From Aquitalea palustris (GTDB lineage Bacteria; Pseudomonadota; Gammaproteobacteria; Burkholderiales; Chromobacteriaceae): a DNA stretch of 64,000 bases. The position numbers and the translations under genes were made by a program. Where the stretch lies: contig NZ_RFAR01000028.1 in assembly GCF_003693445.1 (NCBI RefSeq), positions 20,251-84,250 on the forward strand. The letters run 5' to 3'. Shown in pieces: positions 44,995 to 53,623 of the stretch (the stretch's first letter is position 1; each line of letters starts with the position of its first letter). Under the pieces are notes generated by a model. That model was not told the DNA's origin, searched no databases, and saw only the letters and a list, made by a program, of their open reading frames with translations.

Positions 44995-46419
44995 ATGTTG
45001 AAAAACCTGATTGGCGGTTTGGCCGGTCGTCTGAAAAAAAATGAAGAAAGTCAGGCCGACGAAATCGCTGCTGTTGAAAAAGAATTGGAAGCTTCGCCGG
45101 TAAAGCGTGCTGTCGAGCCGGAAACGGTCGATCAACTGCCGCCGACCCTCGGCTTCGTCACCCACCAGCCGGTCATGGACCGGCAGCACCGTGTGGTGGC
45201 CTACGAGTTTTTCGTCAAATCCGGTGCGGCGGCCAAGGGCAGCAAGCATCAGGATTTTGATCGGCTGATGCTGACCACGCTGCAGAATATGGAAGTGTTC
45301 CGCCTGCTGGCCTATCGGCGCGCCCTGGTACACATTTCCATCAGCTCTCTGTCCGAGCCACTGCTGCTGCAGATGCCGGCCAAGAGCGTGATCTTTGTGC
45401 TGGAACCGGACCCGAACGAGCCGGTCACCGCCGAAGTGATGCAGGTGCTGGACGAGCTGCGCATCAAGGGCCTGCGTTTTGCCATCGAACCGGCGGCGTT
45501 CGATGCCCAGGTCCTGGTGGAACGTTTGCAGCCGGAACTGTTCAACCGCATGGATTTCATGCTGCTCGACTTCTCCGCACCGTCTACCCGCGTACTGGCG
45601 CCCATTCTGGACCAGCTGCCGCGCCGCTATCCCAATGCGCGCTGGATGGCACGCAATGTCGGCACCGCCGAGGATCTGGATGTATGCCTGCGCGCCCCGG
45701 GCAGCAATCGCTTCGCCCTGTTCCATGGCCCGTTCATTGCCACGGTGCGTAGCCTGGAGAGCGGCAAGGTAGACAGCAACCAGACCCGTGTCCTGCAGAT
45801 CATGCGCATGCTGCGGGCCAATGCCGAGCCGCGCGAACTCGAGGCGCAGTTCAAGCTGGATTCGGTCTTGCTGTTCAAGCTGCTGCGTTTCATCAATTCC
45901 CCGGTGAACGGCCTGGCCCGCAAAGTCCAGACCATCGAGGAAACCCTGCTGCTGCTAGGGCGTGAAACCCTGTTCAAATGGCTGTCCATGCTGCTGTTTA
46001 CTGCCAAGAAGGAAGACGGCACCGCACTGGCCTTGCTGGAAAAGTCGCTGATCCGCGCCCGTTTCCTGGAGCGGCTGGGGGCTTACCGCGGCAACAAGCT
46101 GGAGGCCGAGCACCTGTTTCTGACCGGCATGTTCTCGCTACTGGACGTATTGCTCAACCAGCCCTTCCCTGATGTGCTGGACCCGCTGGAGCTGCCGCCC
46201 ACGGTGCGTGACGCCGTAGTGGAGAACAAGGGCATGTTCAGCCCCTATCTGGCGCTGGCACTGGCCTGCGAACAGGGAGATGAGCAGCGCATCAATGCCC
46301 TGTGCAAAGTGCTTAATTTTGAAGTAGAACACGCCTGCCGTTATTACATCGATTCGGTCGTGTGGGCGCAGGAAGTATTGCGCGAAAGCGATGTGCACAA
46401 CGACGTGGAAGCCGTTTAG
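44995..46419 (+). CDS. EAL-HDOD signalling protein with degenerate EAL domain
   Basis: The 474-residue cytoplasmic protein has a charged N-terminus (1-50), an EAL-like domain (about 55-215, TLGFVTHQPVMDRQHRVVAYEFFVKSG) and a C-terminal HDOD domain (about 230-440, LEAQFKLDSVLLFKLLRFINSPVNG, TIEETLLLLGRETLFKWLSMLLF). The EAL motif reads YEFFV and the metal-binding acidic residues are not recognisable, so it is unlikely to degrade c-di-GMP; YuxH/CdgJ-type relatives act by protein interaction. Start ATG 44995, 51 bp after aroC, so it may be co-transcribed. Confidence 0.92.
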   Translation: MLKNLIGGLAGRLKKNEESQADEIAAVEKELEASPVKRAVEPETVDQLPPTLGFVTHQPVMDRQHRVVAYEFFVKSGAAAKGSKHQDFDRLMLTTLQNMEVFRLLAYRRALVHISISSLSEPLLLQMPAKSVIFVLEPDPNEPVTAEVMQVLDELRIKGLRFAIEPAAFDAQVLVERLQPELFNRMDFMLLDFSAPSTRVLAPILDQLPRRYPNARWMARNVGTAEDLDVCLRAPGSNRFALFHGPFIATVRSLESGKVDSNQTRVLQIMRMLRANAEPRELEAQFKLDSVLLFKLLRFINSPVNGLARKVQTIEETLLLLGRETLFKWLSMLLFTAKKEDGTALALLEKSLIRARFLERLGAYRGNKLEAEHLFLTGMFSLLDVLLNQPFPDVLDPLELPPTVRDAVVENKGMFSPYLALALACEQGDEQRINALCKVLNFEVEHACRYYIDSVVWAQEVLRESDVHNDVEAV

Positions 46420-46449
46420 AGCGGCGGCTACTACTGCGTGGGCAATCTG

Positions 46450-46475
46450 GCCAGCGCCCGGGTGCTGGCTTTTTA
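46450..46475 (+). terminator. Terminator of the aroC/EAL-HDOD unit
   Basis: Stem GCCAGCGCC / GGTGCTGGC (one G-U pair) with a 2-nt centre, followed by TTTTTAC, 30 bp after the stop codon. Confidence 0.85.
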
Positions 46476-46480
46476 CATTG

Positions 46481-46510
46481 TTGCGCGACAATTTGTAACA
46501 GCAATATAGT
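46481..46510 (+). promoter_or_regulatory. Candidate promoter for the ACP-KAS pair
   Basis: TTGCGC (46481-46486) and TATAGT (46505-46510) are 18 bp apart. This lies about 195 bp upstream of the ACP gene, directly after the previous terminator. A TATAAA at 46608-46613 without a good -35 is an alternative. Confidence 0.35.
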
Positions 46511-46704
46511 GTGGTCCCGGTATGCTTGCCGACGGAGATGACGATGCGTGTTTTTTCGCTATGAGGCATCGCTGTCAACAATCGGCATAAAACTCGACAA
46601 CAAACACTATAAATTCCCATCAGGCGCAGGCATACAATAGCGCCTCATGAAAAAATAACCCCCGCCATGGTCCAGTTGCCTGACTGTGCGGGCAAGGCAG
46701 CGTG

Positions 46705-46941
46705 ATGAACACTATCGAGCAGATCAAGCAAGTCATTGTGGAAAAATTTGGCGTGAATGCCGACGAAGTACAGGCAGAACGTCCGCTGGGCGAATATGGC
46801 CTGGATTCGCTGGGGCAGATCGAGCTGCTGTTTGCCATCGAAGAACACTTCGAAGTATCCATTCCCGAAGAAGAAGCCCACGTTGCCAATTTGCAGGAAC
46901 TGGCCAATCTGGTGGACCGCTACAAGGCGGAAAAGGCATGA
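46705..46941 (+). CDS. Stand-alone acyl carrier protein
   Basis: The 78-residue acidic ACP carries the phosphopantetheine serine S35 in EYGLDSLGQIELLFAIEEHF. It differs from the housekeeping AcpP (whose motif is GADSLDTVE) and is translationally coupled (ATGA overlap) to a ketoacyl synthase. Probably a dedicated carrier for a small specialised acyl pathway. In-frame GTG 46702 is an alternative start. Confidence 0.9.
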   Translation: MNTIEQIKQVIVEKFGVNADEVQAERPLGEYGLDSLGQIELLFAIEEHFEVSIPEEEAHVANLQELANLVDRYKAEKA

Positions 46942-48167
46942 AAACTGCCGTTGCCATTACGGGCATAGGCCTGATTTCGCCTCTGGGCAATCAGGCAGAG
47001 GCGGTTTTTTCGCGCCTGATGGCCGGTGAGTCGGGCATTCGGCTGCTGGATGCAGCGGCAACCGGTTGCAAGCCGGCCGTGGTCGGCGCTGCCGAGTTCG
47101 ACCCGGCTCCATGGTTTACCCGTTTGCAGCTATCCGGAGTGGATCGCGTCAGCCAGATGGCAGTTGCAGCCGCCACGCTGGCGCTGGAAGATGCGGCGCT
47201 GACGCTACCGGATGAGCGGGAGCAACTGGGCGTGTATGTCGGCTGTGCGATGGGCGGCAGTACCGCGCTGGACAAGGGCTTCCATAATTTTTATGCCGAA
47301 AAGTCACGGGTATCGCCGCTGTCGGTCATCGCCAGCATGGCCAATGCCCCGGCGGGGCATATCAGCATGCGTTTCGGCATTACCGGGCCTTCGGTGAATT
47401 ATTCGGTGGCTTGTGCTTCCTCCGCCATTGCGCTGGGCGAAGCCATGCGCGCCATTCGTCATGGTGAAATCACCCATGCCATTGCCGGTGGTGCCGAGGC
47501 CATGTTGTTGCCGGGCATCATCAATGCCTGGCAATCCATGCAGGTACTGGCCAGCACCGCTGGCGAGCACCCGGAGCAGGCCTGCCGTCCTTATGACAAG
47601 GAGCGTAGCGGGCTGGTGCTGGCAGAAGGCGCGGCCTTCCTGATTCTGGAGCGGCTGGACGCTGCACTGGCGCGTGGCGCACGTATTTATGCCACGCTGG
47701 ATGGCTATGCCTGCCGCAGCGATGCCACCCATATCACCAAGCCGGATGTTGGCGGTCAGGTGCGCACCATGCGTGCCGCGCTGGCAGATGCCGGCCTGGA
47801 CGCCGGGCAGATTGGCTATTGCAATAGCCATGGCACGGCCACCCAGGTGGGGGATGTGGTGGAATGCCAGGCCTTGCAGAGTATCTGGGGGGAAAATACC
47901 CCTGGTTTGCAAGTAAGTGCCACCAAGTCCATGCATGGCCATTTGCTGGGCGCGACTGGCGGACTGGAAACCGCCATCACCGCATTGGCGCTATACCATC
48001 AGCAAGTGCCGCCAACCGCCAACTGCCGGCAGCTGGATGAAAATTGCCGCGTGCAACACGTACTGGGCAAGGGCGTGGCGGCTCCCGACCTGCAGGCAGC
48101 CATCAGTAATTCCTTTGCCTTTGGCGGCAGTAACGCCACTCTGGTATTGCAGCGCCATCAGGCGTAA
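46938..48167 (+). CDS. Beta-ketoacyl-ACP synthase II-like (FabF family)
   Basis: Condensing enzyme of 409 residues, with the catalytic triad C159 (VACASS), H298 (NSHGTAT) and H333 (KSMHGHLLGATG) complete, plus conserved K330. The sequence diverges from housekeeping FabF (N-terminus KTAVAITGIGLISPLGNQ). It overlaps its ACP by 4 nt. No ketoreductase, dehydratase or acyltransferase follows, so the pair must borrow other steps or act on a modified lipid. Confidence 0.94.
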   Translation: MKTAVAITGIGLISPLGNQAEAVFSRLMAGESGIRLLDAAATGCKPAVVGAAEFDPAPWFTRLQLSGVDRVSQMAVAAATLALEDAALTLPDEREQLGVYVGCAMGGSTALDKGFHNFYAEKSRVSPLSVIASMANAPAGHISMRFGITGPSVNYSVACASSAIALGEAMRAIRHGEITHAIAGGAEAMLLPGIINAWQSMQVLASTAGEHPEQACRPYDKERSGLVLAEGAAFLILERLDAALARGARIYATLDGYACRSDATHITKPDVGGQVRTMRAALADAGLDAGQIGYCNSHGTATQVGDVVECQALQSIWGENTPGLQVSATKSMHGHLLGATGGLETAITALALYHQQVPPTANCRQLDENCRVQHVLGKGVAAPDLQAAISNSFAFGGSNATLVLQRHQA

Positions 48168-48223
48168 AGCCGCAGGCCTGACTCTGCAGTGCTTGGCAAC
48201 TGCCAGAGTGGATGTGATGACAG

Positions 48224-48248
48224 AAAACCCGGCCTGGCCGGGTTTTTT
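48224..48248 (+). terminator. Terminator of the ACP-KAS operon
   Basis: Arms AAAACCCGGCC / GGCCGGGTTTT around a single T, followed by further Ts. It also lies near the 3' end of convergent alkB. Confidence 0.9.
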
Positions 48249-48313
48249 CACGTCTGCTTCAGCCGCCTAGGGCAGACCTTGCGCCACTCTGCCGTCAAGT
48301 AGCTGGATGTTGG

Positions 48314-48955
48314 TCAGGCGCAACGAAATGTCAGGCTGATGCGCCGACTACCCAGCAGCGGGTGCCAGCCATCTGCCAGTGGCATGATGCCGTGAAAGCA
48401 CAGGCGGGCCGGGCCACCAAATACCAGCACATCGCCATGATGCAGTGGAATTTTCTGGTGAGCAGACTGGCGCTGTGTCCCTCCCAGCATGAAACGGGCT
48501 GGTAATCCCAGCGACAGGGTGACAATGGGCTGCGCGAAGTCACGCTCATCCCGGTCCTGGTGCAAGGACATGCGGCTACCCGGTTCGTAGCAATTGATCA
48601 GGCAGGCGTTGCTGCGGAAGTCGGCAAAACCGGCTGTTGCCGCCCATGTACTGGCCAGATCGGCTAGCAGAGGAGGCAGCGCAGGCCAGGGCAGGCCGCT
48701 GGCCGGATCCTGGTCGCTGTAGCGATAGCCGCGCTGATCGCTGATCCAGCCCAGTTGGCCGCAATTGCTCATGGCCACCGACATGGTATGGCCGCCAGGA
48801 GTCTGCATGCGGCGTAAGGGTGCTTGCTGCAGCACCCGGTTTACCGCCTGCCAGATGGCATCTTGCTGTGCCAGCGCCTGGCCGGCCAGCAGGGTGGCAC
48901 CCGGTGCCAACAACCGTGGCGGGCAGGTCTGGCTGTCCGGAAACAGATCATCCAT
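48314..48955 (-). CDS. alkB: AlkB oxidative DNA demethylase
   Basis: 2-oxoglutarate/Fe(II) dioxygenase that removes 1-methyladenine and 3-methylcytosine lesions. In 213 residues the iron ligands H132, D134 and H188 and arginines R205/R211 fall within one or two positions of E. coli AlkB. Substrate-binding segments NCYEPGSRMSLHQDRDE and LGLPARFMLGG are present. It lies 21 bp after ada, as in the E. coli operon. Confidence 0.96.
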   Translation of the reverse strand: MDDLFPDSQTCPPRLLAPGATLLAGQALAQQDAIWQAVNRVLQQAPLRRMQTPGGHTMSVAMSNCGQLGWISDQRGYRYSDQDPASGLPWPALPPLLADLASTWAATAGFADFRSNACLINCYEPGSRMSLHQDRDERDFAQPIVTLSLGLPARFMLGGTQRQSAHQKIPLHHGDVLVFGGPARLCFHGIMPLADGWHPLLGSRRISLTFRCA

Positions 48956-48976
48956 GAAGAGAGATTGCCTGTGTTG

Positions 48977-50050
48977 TCATGATTGTTCCTTGTCCAGCAG
49001 GGCCTGTTTGCGCGCGATACCCCAGCGGTAGCCTGAGAGCTGGCCATCCTGGCGCACTACCCGGTGGCAGGGGATGGCAACTGCCAGCACATTGGCCGCA
49101 CATGCCTGCGCCACGGCACGTACCGCGCTGGGGCTGCCGATTCGTGCTGCCACTTCGCTATAACTCAGCGTTTGCCCTGGCGGAATCTCGCGCAGTGCCT
49201 GCCACACCCGTTGCTGAAACGCCGTGCCGCGAATATCCAGCGGTAGCGGCAGACCTTGGCGCGGATTGTCGATCAAACCGATGACCAGTGCCACTTGCTG
49301 CTCGAAATCCGCATCGGCACCGATCAGCTGAGCTTGTGGAAACTGATCCTGCAGCTGCTGCAGCAATTGCTCCGGCTGTTCCCCCAGCAGGATGGCACAG
49401 ATGCCCCTATTGCTTTGTGCTACCAGGATGGCCCCCAGCGAGCATTGGCCGATGGCGAAATGCATCACCGTCTGCTTGCCACCTGCCCGGTAATTAGCGG
49501 GAGTCATGCCCAGCATGTGTGTGGATTCGGCATAAAAACGGCTGCTGGACTGATAACCGGCGGCATAGATGGCATGGGTGATGCTGGTGGCGCTGCCGAG
49601 TTGCTGTTGCAGCCGTTGCTGGCGTGCCGCCATGGCATAGCCGCGCGGCGTCAAACCGGTGGCGGCCTTGAACAGACGGTGAAAGTGATAGCGGCTCATC
49701 CCGGCTTCGTCTGCCAGTTGTTGCAGATCCGGTGTCTGCTCTGCACTGGCGATGCGTTTGCAAGCGGATTCGATCAGCGCGGCCCGTCGTTGCCGGGGTG
49801 ATTGCTGGTGCGGGGTGCAGCGCAGGCAGGGGCGGAAACCAGCTTGCTCGGCGGCCGTGCAATCAGCAAAGAAATACACGTTGTGCGGCCTGGGCAAGCG
49901 TGCCGGGCAACTGGCACGGCAATACACACCAGTGCTGGCCACACCATAGACAAAGCGCTCGTCTGCCGCGTGATTACGTTGCAGCACATCCTGCCAGCGC
50001 GGATCGCTGCTGATGAGTTCGGCATGTTGTTGCTGTTTGCGGCTGACCAT
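48977..50050 (-). CDS. ada: Ada: methylphosphotriester/O6-methylguanine methyltransferase and activator
   Basis: Suicide repair protein and transcription activator of the adaptive response. Of 357 residues, the N-terminal zinc domain has C44, C48, C75 and C78 (YCRASCPAR, PCLRC), where C44 accepts methyl from phosphotriesters. An AraC-type HTH (about 90-185, LADEAGMSRYHFHRLFKAATGLTPRGY) and the C-terminal O6-methylguanine transferase with PCHRV (C328) follow. It is complete, followed by alkB, with an Ada box upstream. Confidence 0.97.
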   Translation of the reverse strand: MVSRKQQQHAELISSDPRWQDVLQRNHAADERFVYGVASTGVYCRASCPARLPRPHNVYFFADCTAAEQAGFRPCLRCTPHQQSPRQRRAALIESACKRIASAEQTPDLQQLADEAGMSRYHFHRLFKAATGLTPRGYAMAARQQRLQQQLGSATSITHAIYAAGYQSSSRFYAESTHMLGMTPANYRAGGKQTVMHFAIGQCSLGAILVAQSNRGICAILLGEQPEQLLQQLQDQFPQAQLIGADADFEQQVALVIGLIDNPRQGLPLPLDIRGTAFQQRVWQALREIPPGQTLSYSEVAARIGSPSAVRAVAQACAANVLAVAIPCHRVVRQDGQLSGYRWGIARKQALLDKEQS

Positions 50051-50080
50051 GGCGGGCTCGATTCATCAGGAAGATGGCTT

Positions 50081-50130
50081 ACTGTAGCGCTGGTGAGCAG
50101 AGCCGACACCACGCGGCTTGCGCTCGAATT
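50081..50130 (-). promoter_or_regulatory. Ada box and promoter of ada-alkB
   Basis: The minus strand reads AAT-TCGAGC-GCAA (50130-50118), which fits the Ada A-box/B-box rule AAT-N6-GCAA. A TACAGT hexamer (50086-50081) follows at a distance that places the box around -43 to -55. Autoactivation by methylated Ada is inferred. Confidence 0.6.
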
Positions 50131-50168
50131 CTAGCAGTTTGCACCGCAAGCCTGGCTGAGGACAGGCA

Positions 50169-50194
50169 TAAAAAAAGCCTGCATAAGCAGGCTT
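50169..50194 (-). terminator. Terminator of the porin gene
   Basis: Arms AAGCCTGC / GCAGGCTT with an ATAA loop; the minus strand continues with a run of seven Ts. Confidence 0.92.
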
Positions 50195-50224
50195 GAGAAG
50201 GATGTCACTGACTTGCGAAAAGGC

Positions 50225-51247
50225 TTAGAAGCTCTTGGACAGACCAATCAGCTCGCCATTGCGGGCGCTGCCACCGGCTTGCGGCTTGTCATGTGACAGC
50301 TCGACATAAGCCATGGTGTGCTTGCTCAGGTTGTAGTGCAGCAACAGGTTGACGTATTTTTCCGTGCCTTGTACCAGTGCCGGAGAGTTGTCCTTGCGTA
50401 CCCCGGTTTGCAGACCCAGCTGGGTATTGCCAATGGTGTAGTAAGCGTACAGCGAAGTGGCATTGACCACGCTGTCATCAGCCAGCTTGTTGCGCTGGTA
50501 TTCCACCGCCAGTTCCAGCGCATCAATCGGCTTGTAATTGGCAGTCAGGTGCAGCTGACGGTTGCTGCCCAGCTGGTTGGTGTTGGTGGCATTGCTGTTG
50601 GTGGTATTGCTGGATGCGCCGTAGTTGGCGGAAACCGTCCAGTTGCTGCCACTGAAACCGGCCAGTACCGAATAACGGTTGGTGCCGCTGCTGGTGCTGG
50701 TCTTGTTTTCATCGGTAGAGAATTGCACCCCGCCGTAGAAGCCACCCAGATTACCCGGCAAGTCGTAACGCACCATATTGTTGCCGGTTACGCCACCGTA
50801 CCAGCCCAGGTGGTTGTCCGGTCCAGCCCAGACGCTGTAATCAAATTTGCCGTCTTCCACGTTGCCGGTACCCTTGCCGGCACGAATCATACCGAAGCTG
50901 CCCTTGAGGCCGACAAAGCTGTCATCGCTGGCAAAGGTATTGGCCTGCTTGCCCATTTCGTCGTAACCGCTGCCAGTAGGCGAGAAGCGGTTATTCACCT
51001 GGAAGATGGCGCTCAGGCCATTGCCCAGGTTTTCTTCGCCATTGAAGTTGATCTGGCCGCGACCTGCCACATTGGTGGTGGACACCGCTGCAGGGTTGGT
51101 GGTGTAGCCCCAGGCATTGTTGGCCGCACCGTTGTACTGCAGCACGCCGGCACGGACAAAGCCGGAAATGGTGACGCCGGCATCATCGGCATGGGCGTAA
51201 CCGGTGCAGGCGGCCATTACTGCCAGCGCAATATACTTGCTTTGCAT
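50225..51247 (-). CDS. Gram-negative trimeric porin
   Basis: Outer-membrane 16-strand beta-barrel of 340 residues. The signal peptide ends after HA (residue 20), the mature protein begins DDAGVTISGFVRAGV, and the last residue is the F needed for outer-membrane insertion. Segments GRGQINFNGEENLGNGLSAIFQVNNRF and SFVGLKGSFGMIRAGKGTGN match the beta-proteobacterial porin family. It is a single gene with its own terminator and a promoter with two upstream palindromes. Solute preference is unknown. Confidence 0.95.
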   Translation of the reverse strand: MQSKYIALAVMAACTGYAHADDAGVTISGFVRAGVLQYNGAANNAWGYTTNPAAVSTTNVAGRGQINFNGEENLGNGLSAIFQVNNRFSPTGSGYDEMGKQANTFASDDSFVGLKGSFGMIRAGKGTGNVEDGKFDYSVWAGPDNHLGWYGGVTGNNMVRYDLPGNLGGFYGGVQFSTDENKTSTSSGTNRYSVLAGFSGSNWTVSANYGASSNTTNSNATNTNQLGSNRQLHLTANYKPIDALELAVEYQRNKLADDSVVNATSLYAYYTIGNTQLGLQTGVRKDNSPALVQGTEKYVNLLLHYNLSKHTMAYVELSHDKPQAGGSARNGELIGLSKSF

Positions 51248-51346
51248 GTTGTCTTCTCCAATTGTCTCATTTTGTTGTTTTGCTACTTCTGCGGCAGATT
51301 CTTGCAGTATTTCTGCGCGCTTCTGACGCTGTTGAAAGCAGGGACA

Positions 51347-51375
51347 TTGTTAATTTCTGTGTTGTAGGTGGTCAA
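51347..51375 (-). promoter_or_regulatory. Porin promoter
   Basis: On the minus strand TTGACC (51375-51370) and TAACAA (51352-51347) are separated by exactly 17 bp, about 100 bp upstream of the porin ATG. Confidence 0.6.
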
Positions 51376-51385
51376 ACGTAATCTA

Positions 51386-51403
51386 TGTAGCTTGTTTGCT
51401 ACA
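51386..51403. promoter_or_regulatory. Operator-like dyad 1 upstream of the porin
   Basis: TGTAGC-N6-GCTACA, perfect dyad centred near -54 relative to the predicted porin start site. It shares its pattern with the dyad at 51420. Confidence 0.6.
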
Positions 51404-51419
51404 TTTTGATGCGTTCTTG

Positions 51420-51437
51420 TGTAGTAATTTAACTACA
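51420..51437. promoter_or_regulatory. Operator-like dyad 2 upstream of the porin
   Basis: TGTAGT-N6-ACTACA, same TGTAGY-N6-RCTACA pattern as dyad 1, with 34 bp between starts, close to three helical turns. Confidence 0.6.
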
Positions 51438-52085
51438 TGAAATTTGAGTGGCAAATTAGCTTTGCTAAGTATTTATTACTAGAAAATTGCATGAATCAGC
51501 ATTTGGCAGCATTAATCCACTGTGTTGGCAAAGTGCAACGTATTGGCATTTTCTGTCTCATTTTGGGTTTTTTGAGGTTTTATGCTGCAGGTGCACATAT
51601 GAAAGTAGGCAGGCCAGGGGCGTGAATGAACCGTTCTTAATGGCAAGCCAGGGGAAATGCTCACGCCCCAGCTCAGGGCTAAATGGGGTGTTCTGGCCAT
51701 TTTGGTGCGGTGATCCCCGTCAAAACAGGTAGGTCGGAGTGGCGATCAGCGGTGTATGTGGCAGGGCGGTGCGCGCTTGCCCCGCGACAGTGCCGGTCTG
51801 CTGTCTGCGATGTCTGCTTATCTGGCAGGCTGTTTTGCGCAATAAAATTGCGTGGCGGGTGCGTTTGCCGCGAATTGTCTGAGCATCATGGTGGATGGTG
51901 AACGGCGGGTATGTGCCCGGCAGGTAGGCCATGAGTGCAGAGGTGGCCAGCCGGGGCGGCTCGCCAAGATTTACATCCAGCTCGGCTTGCAGGCTTTAGC
52001 AACAGGCCGGGACAAGAGAAACGCTCAGCCACGCCATGCTGATGCTTGAGTGCTTTGCTGTCTGATGCGACGGGTTTGCAGTCAG
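51438..52085. other. Intergenic stretch without a convincing gene
   Basis: About 650 bp between the porin operators and the 3' end of the MocR-type gene. The first 120 bp are AT-rich relative to the window. Small open frames exist (for example 51437-51625) but have no family resemblance, ribosome site or codon pattern. No RNA gene or repeat was recognised. Confidence 0.5.
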
Positions 52086-53513
52086 TCAGCCTTGCTCAGC
52101 ATATTGTTGACGTACCAGCGCGCCCAGCCGTACCAGCCTGGCCTGCTGGGCCTCGCTCCACGGTTCGGCACAAGACAGCCGTAGGCAGTGGCGGTAGTCG
52201 CCGCGCGGGGAAAACAGCGGGCCTGGTGCCAGCCCTATGCCCTCCTGCCGTGCCAGCCGGTACAGGGCCAGGCTGTCGAATTCCGGTGGAAATTCCAGCC
52301 ATAGCACAAAGCCACCTTGCGGACGGGTATAGCGGACATCAGCCGGGAAGTGTCGTGCCAAACCATCCAGTAAGCCCTGCATCTGGTTGGCAATGGCCCG
52401 GCGCAAGCGCCGCATGTGACGTGGGTAGGCACCGCTTTCCAGAAAACGCGCCAGCACCGCCTGATTGAGAGTGGGTGTGGAATGGGTGCTCAGGTATTTC
52501 TGTACCTCCACCTGGCTGCGATAGCGGCCAGGATCGATCCAGCCTATGCGCAGGCCGGGTGCCACATCCTTGGTGAGCGAGGCGCAGTACAGCACATTGC
52601 CGCTGCGGTCGAAGGCCTTGATCGGGCGTGGCCGCTGCCGACCATAATAGAACTCGCCGTAGACATCGTCCTCGATCAGCGGAATGCCGCGTGCCGCCAG
52701 CATGTTGGCCACCTTCTCCTTGGCGGCATCCGGCATCAGTGCACCCTGCGGATTGGAAAAATTGGGTACCAGAATCACCGCCTTGATGGCGGCATCGCGC
52801 GTGGCCAGTTCCAGCGCATCCACCGAAATGCCGCTGACCGGATCGGTAGGAATTTCCACCACCCGCAGGCCCAGCGCCTTCAGCGTGTACAGCAGGGAAA
52901 AATAGGCCGGGGATTCCACCGCCACCACATCGCCCGGTTGGGTCAGGGCGCGCAGCGCCAGATTGAGTGCCTCGATAGTGCCCTGGGTGACGATCAGCTG
53001 CTCCGGGTGTAACTGGCCACCCCACTCCATGGCCAGCCGGGCGATCTGGCGCTTGAAGTCCAGATAACCGCTGGGACGGCCATAGTCGGACAGCAAATCC
53101 GGATGCCGGCGCATGCAGTCCAGCGTGTAGCGCTGTAACTGCGCCGTGGGTAGCAGCGCATGCGGTGCAACGGCACTGCGAAAGCCCTGCATACGCTCGG
53201 TGCGTTGTTCCGACTGGTCTTCCACATAACTCCACAGCAGCGGATCGACTGCCACTTCGGTCGGCGCGGCCAGCCGTAGCGCATGGCCGGCCTCGCTGCG
53301 ATAGCGCACAAAGTAGCCGGACTGCGGCCTGGCTTCCACCAGCCCCAGGTCTTCCAATCGGCGGAAAGCCTGCTGCACCGTGCTCAGGCTGAGGCCACGG
53401 CGCAGTTTCATCTCGCGCAAGGAAGGCAGACGCTCGCCAGCACGCAGCACGCGGGCGCTGATCTGGGCGGCAATGTCATCCGCCAGTTGCAGGTAAAGGG
53501 GCAGGGTATCCAT
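52086..53513 (-). CDS. MocR-family regulator (GntR HTH fused to aminotransferase domain)
   Basis: The 475-residue protein has an N-terminal winged HTH (PLYLQLADDIAAQISARVLRAGERLPSLREMKLRRGLSLSTVQQAFRRLEDLGL) and a fold-type I aminotransferase domain with SNPQG, EDDVYGEFYYG and the PLP lysine in CASLTKDVAPGLRIGW. MocR proteins use PLP as sensor, e.g. PdxR for vitamin B6 and GabR for GABA. The target is unknown; it is divergent from a DUF2917 gene with an array of inverted half-sites between them. Confidence 0.94.
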   Translation of the reverse strand: MDTLPLYLQLADDIAAQISARVLRAGERLPSLREMKLRRGLSLSTVQQAFRRLEDLGLVEARPQSGYFVRYRSEAGHALRLAAPTEVAVDPLLWSYVEDQSEQRTERMQGFRSAVAPHALLPTAQLQRYTLDCMRRHPDLLSDYGRPSGYLDFKRQIARLAMEWGGQLHPEQLIVTQGTIEALNLALRALTQPGDVVAVESPAYFSLLYTLKALGLRVVEIPTDPVSGISVDALELATRDAAIKAVILVPNFSNPQGALMPDAAKEKVANMLAARGIPLIEDDVYGEFYYGRQRPRPIKAFDRSGNVLYCASLTKDVAPGLRIGWIDPGRYRSQVEVQKYLSTHSTPTLNQAVLARFLESGAYPRHMRRLRRAIANQMQGLLDGLARHFPADVRYTRPQGGFVLWLEFPPEFDSLALYRLARQEGIGLAPGPLFSPRGDYRHCLRLSCAEPWSEAQQARLVRLGALVRQQYAEQG

Positions 53514-53550
53514 CTAGCCATCATAAGGGATTGTCTGCGCCGCACCACGA

Positions 53551-53623
53551 ACAGTTATGCACAAAAACAAGCAGTACAGTTACCGTAAAACCGTAACTGT
53601 CATGGCTGTTTATCCACAACTGT
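53551..53623. promoter_or_regulatory. ACAGTT half-site array, candidate MocR operator
   Basis: ACAGTT occurs at 53551-53556 and 53576-53581, and its complement AACTGT at 53595-53600 and 53618-53623. The central pair forms ACAGTTAC-N9-GTAACTGT (53576-53600), which also contains the direct repeat ACCGTAA. Mixed direct and inverted repeats are typical of MocR binding regions. Confidence 0.6.

Noticed and set aside
43846..45726. A 626-codon minus-strand open frame opposite aroC and the EAL-HDOD gene
   Set aside because: Spans two unrelated real genes on the other strand and shows only antisense composition.
51437..51625. Possible 62-residue protein upstream of the porin
   Set aside because: Starts inside the operator dyad, lacks a ribosome site and resembles nothing; the DNA is AT-rich non-coding.
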